A DNA stretch of 64,000 nt, taken from the NCBI RefSeq assembly GCF_016595245.1, contig NZ_JAENHM010000003.1, positions 4,997 to 68,996 on the forward strand, given 5' to 3'. Below, one piece after another: positions 63,284 through 64,000 of this stretch. This DNA is from Azospirillum endophyticum. GTDB taxonomy: Bacteria; Pseudomonadota; Alphaproteobacteria; Azospirillales; Azospirillaceae. The position numbers and the translations under genes were made by a program. The first letter of the stretch is position 1, and every line of letters begins with the position of its first letter. Below the pieces are notes generated by a model, which was not told the DNA's origin, did not search any database, and worked only from the letters and a program-made list of their open reading frames with translations.

Positions 63284-64000
63284 GCCGCCCTCCGTTCACC
63301 GTCGCTCTGGTCGGCACCCCGGCTGCCGCGGGCCAGCGCCGCGGCGATGCGGGCGTATTCCCTGCCGAACTCCGCCGACCCACGGTCGCGCGGATAGGGC
63401 AGATCGACCGTCAGATCCTCGCGGATCACCCCCGGCCCGGCCCCCATCACCACCACGCGCTGAGCGAGGAATACCGCCTCATCGATGTTGTGGGTGACGA
63501 ACAGCACCGACACCCCGGTCTCCCGCCACAGCCGCAGCAAATCCTCCTGCAAGGTGGTGCGGGTCATGGCGTCGACGGCGGCGAAGGGCTCGTCCATCAG
63601 CACCACCTCCGGCTCCACCACCAGGGCGCGGGCGACGGCGACGCGCTGGCGCATGCCGCCGGACAGCTCGTGCGGGTAGCGGTCGGCGGCATGGCGCAAC
63701 CCGACCCGGTCGAGCGCCTCCAGCGCCCGGCGGCGCCGGACGGGGGCGGAGACCCGCTGCATGCGCAGGCCGAACTCGACATTCTGCCGCGCGGTCATCC
63801 AGGCGAACAGCGCATATTCCTGGAACACCACGCCGCGGTCCGGCCCCGGCCCGTCCAGCGGCCGGCCGCGGAAGCGGACGGCGCCGGAGGTCGGCTTGAG
63901 GAAGCCGGCCAGCAGATGGATCAGCGTGGACTTGCCGCAGCCGGACGGGCCGATCAGACAGACGAACTCGCCGGCCTCCACCCGCAGCGACACGTCGCTG
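63280..64000 (-). CDS. SsuB/TauB-type ABC transporter ATPase (partial, start beyond window)
   Basis: About 240 residues are visible; the 5' end lies past position 64000. Seen: Walker A G-P-S-G-C-G-K-S, Q-loop V-V-F-Q-E-Y-A-L-F-A-W, signature L-S-G-G-M-R-Q-R, Walker B L-M-D-E-P-F-A-A-V-D and T-H-N-I-D-E-A. An in-frame ATG at 63993 exists but would lack the first strand of the nucleotide-binding domain, so the true start is upstream. First visible gene of the right-edge operon. Confidence 0.9.
   Translation of the reverse strand, partial: SDVSLRVEAGEFVCLIGPSGCGKSTLIHLLAGFLKPTSGAVRFRGRPLDGPGPDRGVVFQEYALFAWMTARQNVEFGLRMQRVSAPVRRRRALEALDRVGLRHAADRYPHELSGGMRQRVAVARALVVEPEVVLMDEPFAAVDAMTRTTLQEDLLRLWRETGVSVLFVTHNIDEAVFLAQRVVVMGAGPGVIREDLTVDLPYPRDRGSAEFGREYARIAAALARGSRGADQSDGERRAA

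Overview
The window is high-GC DNA with densely packed, frequently ATGA-overlapping genes. The family set (fused LivHM permease, NtaA/DszA-type flavin monooxygenases, SfnB/DszC-type flavoproteins, an extra groESL, CMD proteins of the Agrobacterium 'Avi_7169/7170' type) suggests an alphaproteobacterium, plausibly Azospirillum or a close relative, and an accessory replicon or accessory chromosomal region. That placement is inference from gene families, not from a marker gene. No rRNA, tRNA, CRISPR array or intact insertion sequence was seen.

Left part (1-18.6 kb): two divergent operons look like one organosulfur scavenging regulon. The minus-strand operon (12711 to 47) encodes a peptide-type ABC importer (substrate-binding protein, DppB, DppC, DppD, DppF-like), two DszA-like flavin monooxygenases, an SDR-fold protein without its catalytic residues, a class II aldolase, a four-domain rhodanese and a ketopantoate-reductase-like enzyme. 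The plus-strand operon (13112 to 18615) encodes a third DszA-like monooxygenase, a paralogous binding protein with no transporter of its own, and two DszC/SfnB-like oxygenases. A perfect 12-bp inverted repeat lies between the operons. The enzyme set resembles the logic of the 4S pathway: S-oxidation by DszC, then C-S cleavage by DszA.

18.6-23.5 kb: an enolase-superfamily sugar-acid or mandelate-type enzyme with an ACS-family MFS transporter, a divergent LysR regulator, a 569-nt non-coding stretch containing a perfect 18-bp palindrome, and an orphan ParB-like protein that appears to have lost the GERR CTP-binding box.

23.5-34.3 kb (minus strand): a fused CMD/alkylhydroperoxidase protein, a flavin-containing monooxygenase, a branched-chain-amino-acid-type ABC transporter with two paralogous binding proteins, an intrinsic terminator, and a groES-groEL pair.

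34.6-44.3 kb (plus strand): an AprA/AprB-like flavoprotein-ferredoxin pair, two SsuA-like binding proteins around one SsuC-SsuB set, a fourth DszA-like monooxygenase and a cytoplasmic BisC/DMSO-reductase-type molybdoenzyme. This reads as a second organosulfur (sulfonate and/or sulfoxide) module.

44.3-48.3 kb (minus strand): a divergent pyruvate kinase, a TauE/SafE transporter, an AEC-family transporter and a calcineurin-like phosphoesterase, behind a good sigma70-type promoter. 48.7-53.1 kb (plus strand): a gamma-lyase, an OsmC protein and MetQ-MetN-MetI, i.e. methionine uptake and cleavage. 53.2-64 kb: a GntR/HutC regulator, a taurine/sulfonate-type ABC operon ending in a DUF3604/PHP-like metallohydrolase, and a convergent operon (SsuB, SsuC, amidohydrolase, FAD/NAD(P)-binding protein) that runs off the right edge. 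Overall the region is a concentration of sulfur (and possibly nitrogen) scavenging modules. No flavin reductase to supply the FMNH2-dependent oxygenases is present.
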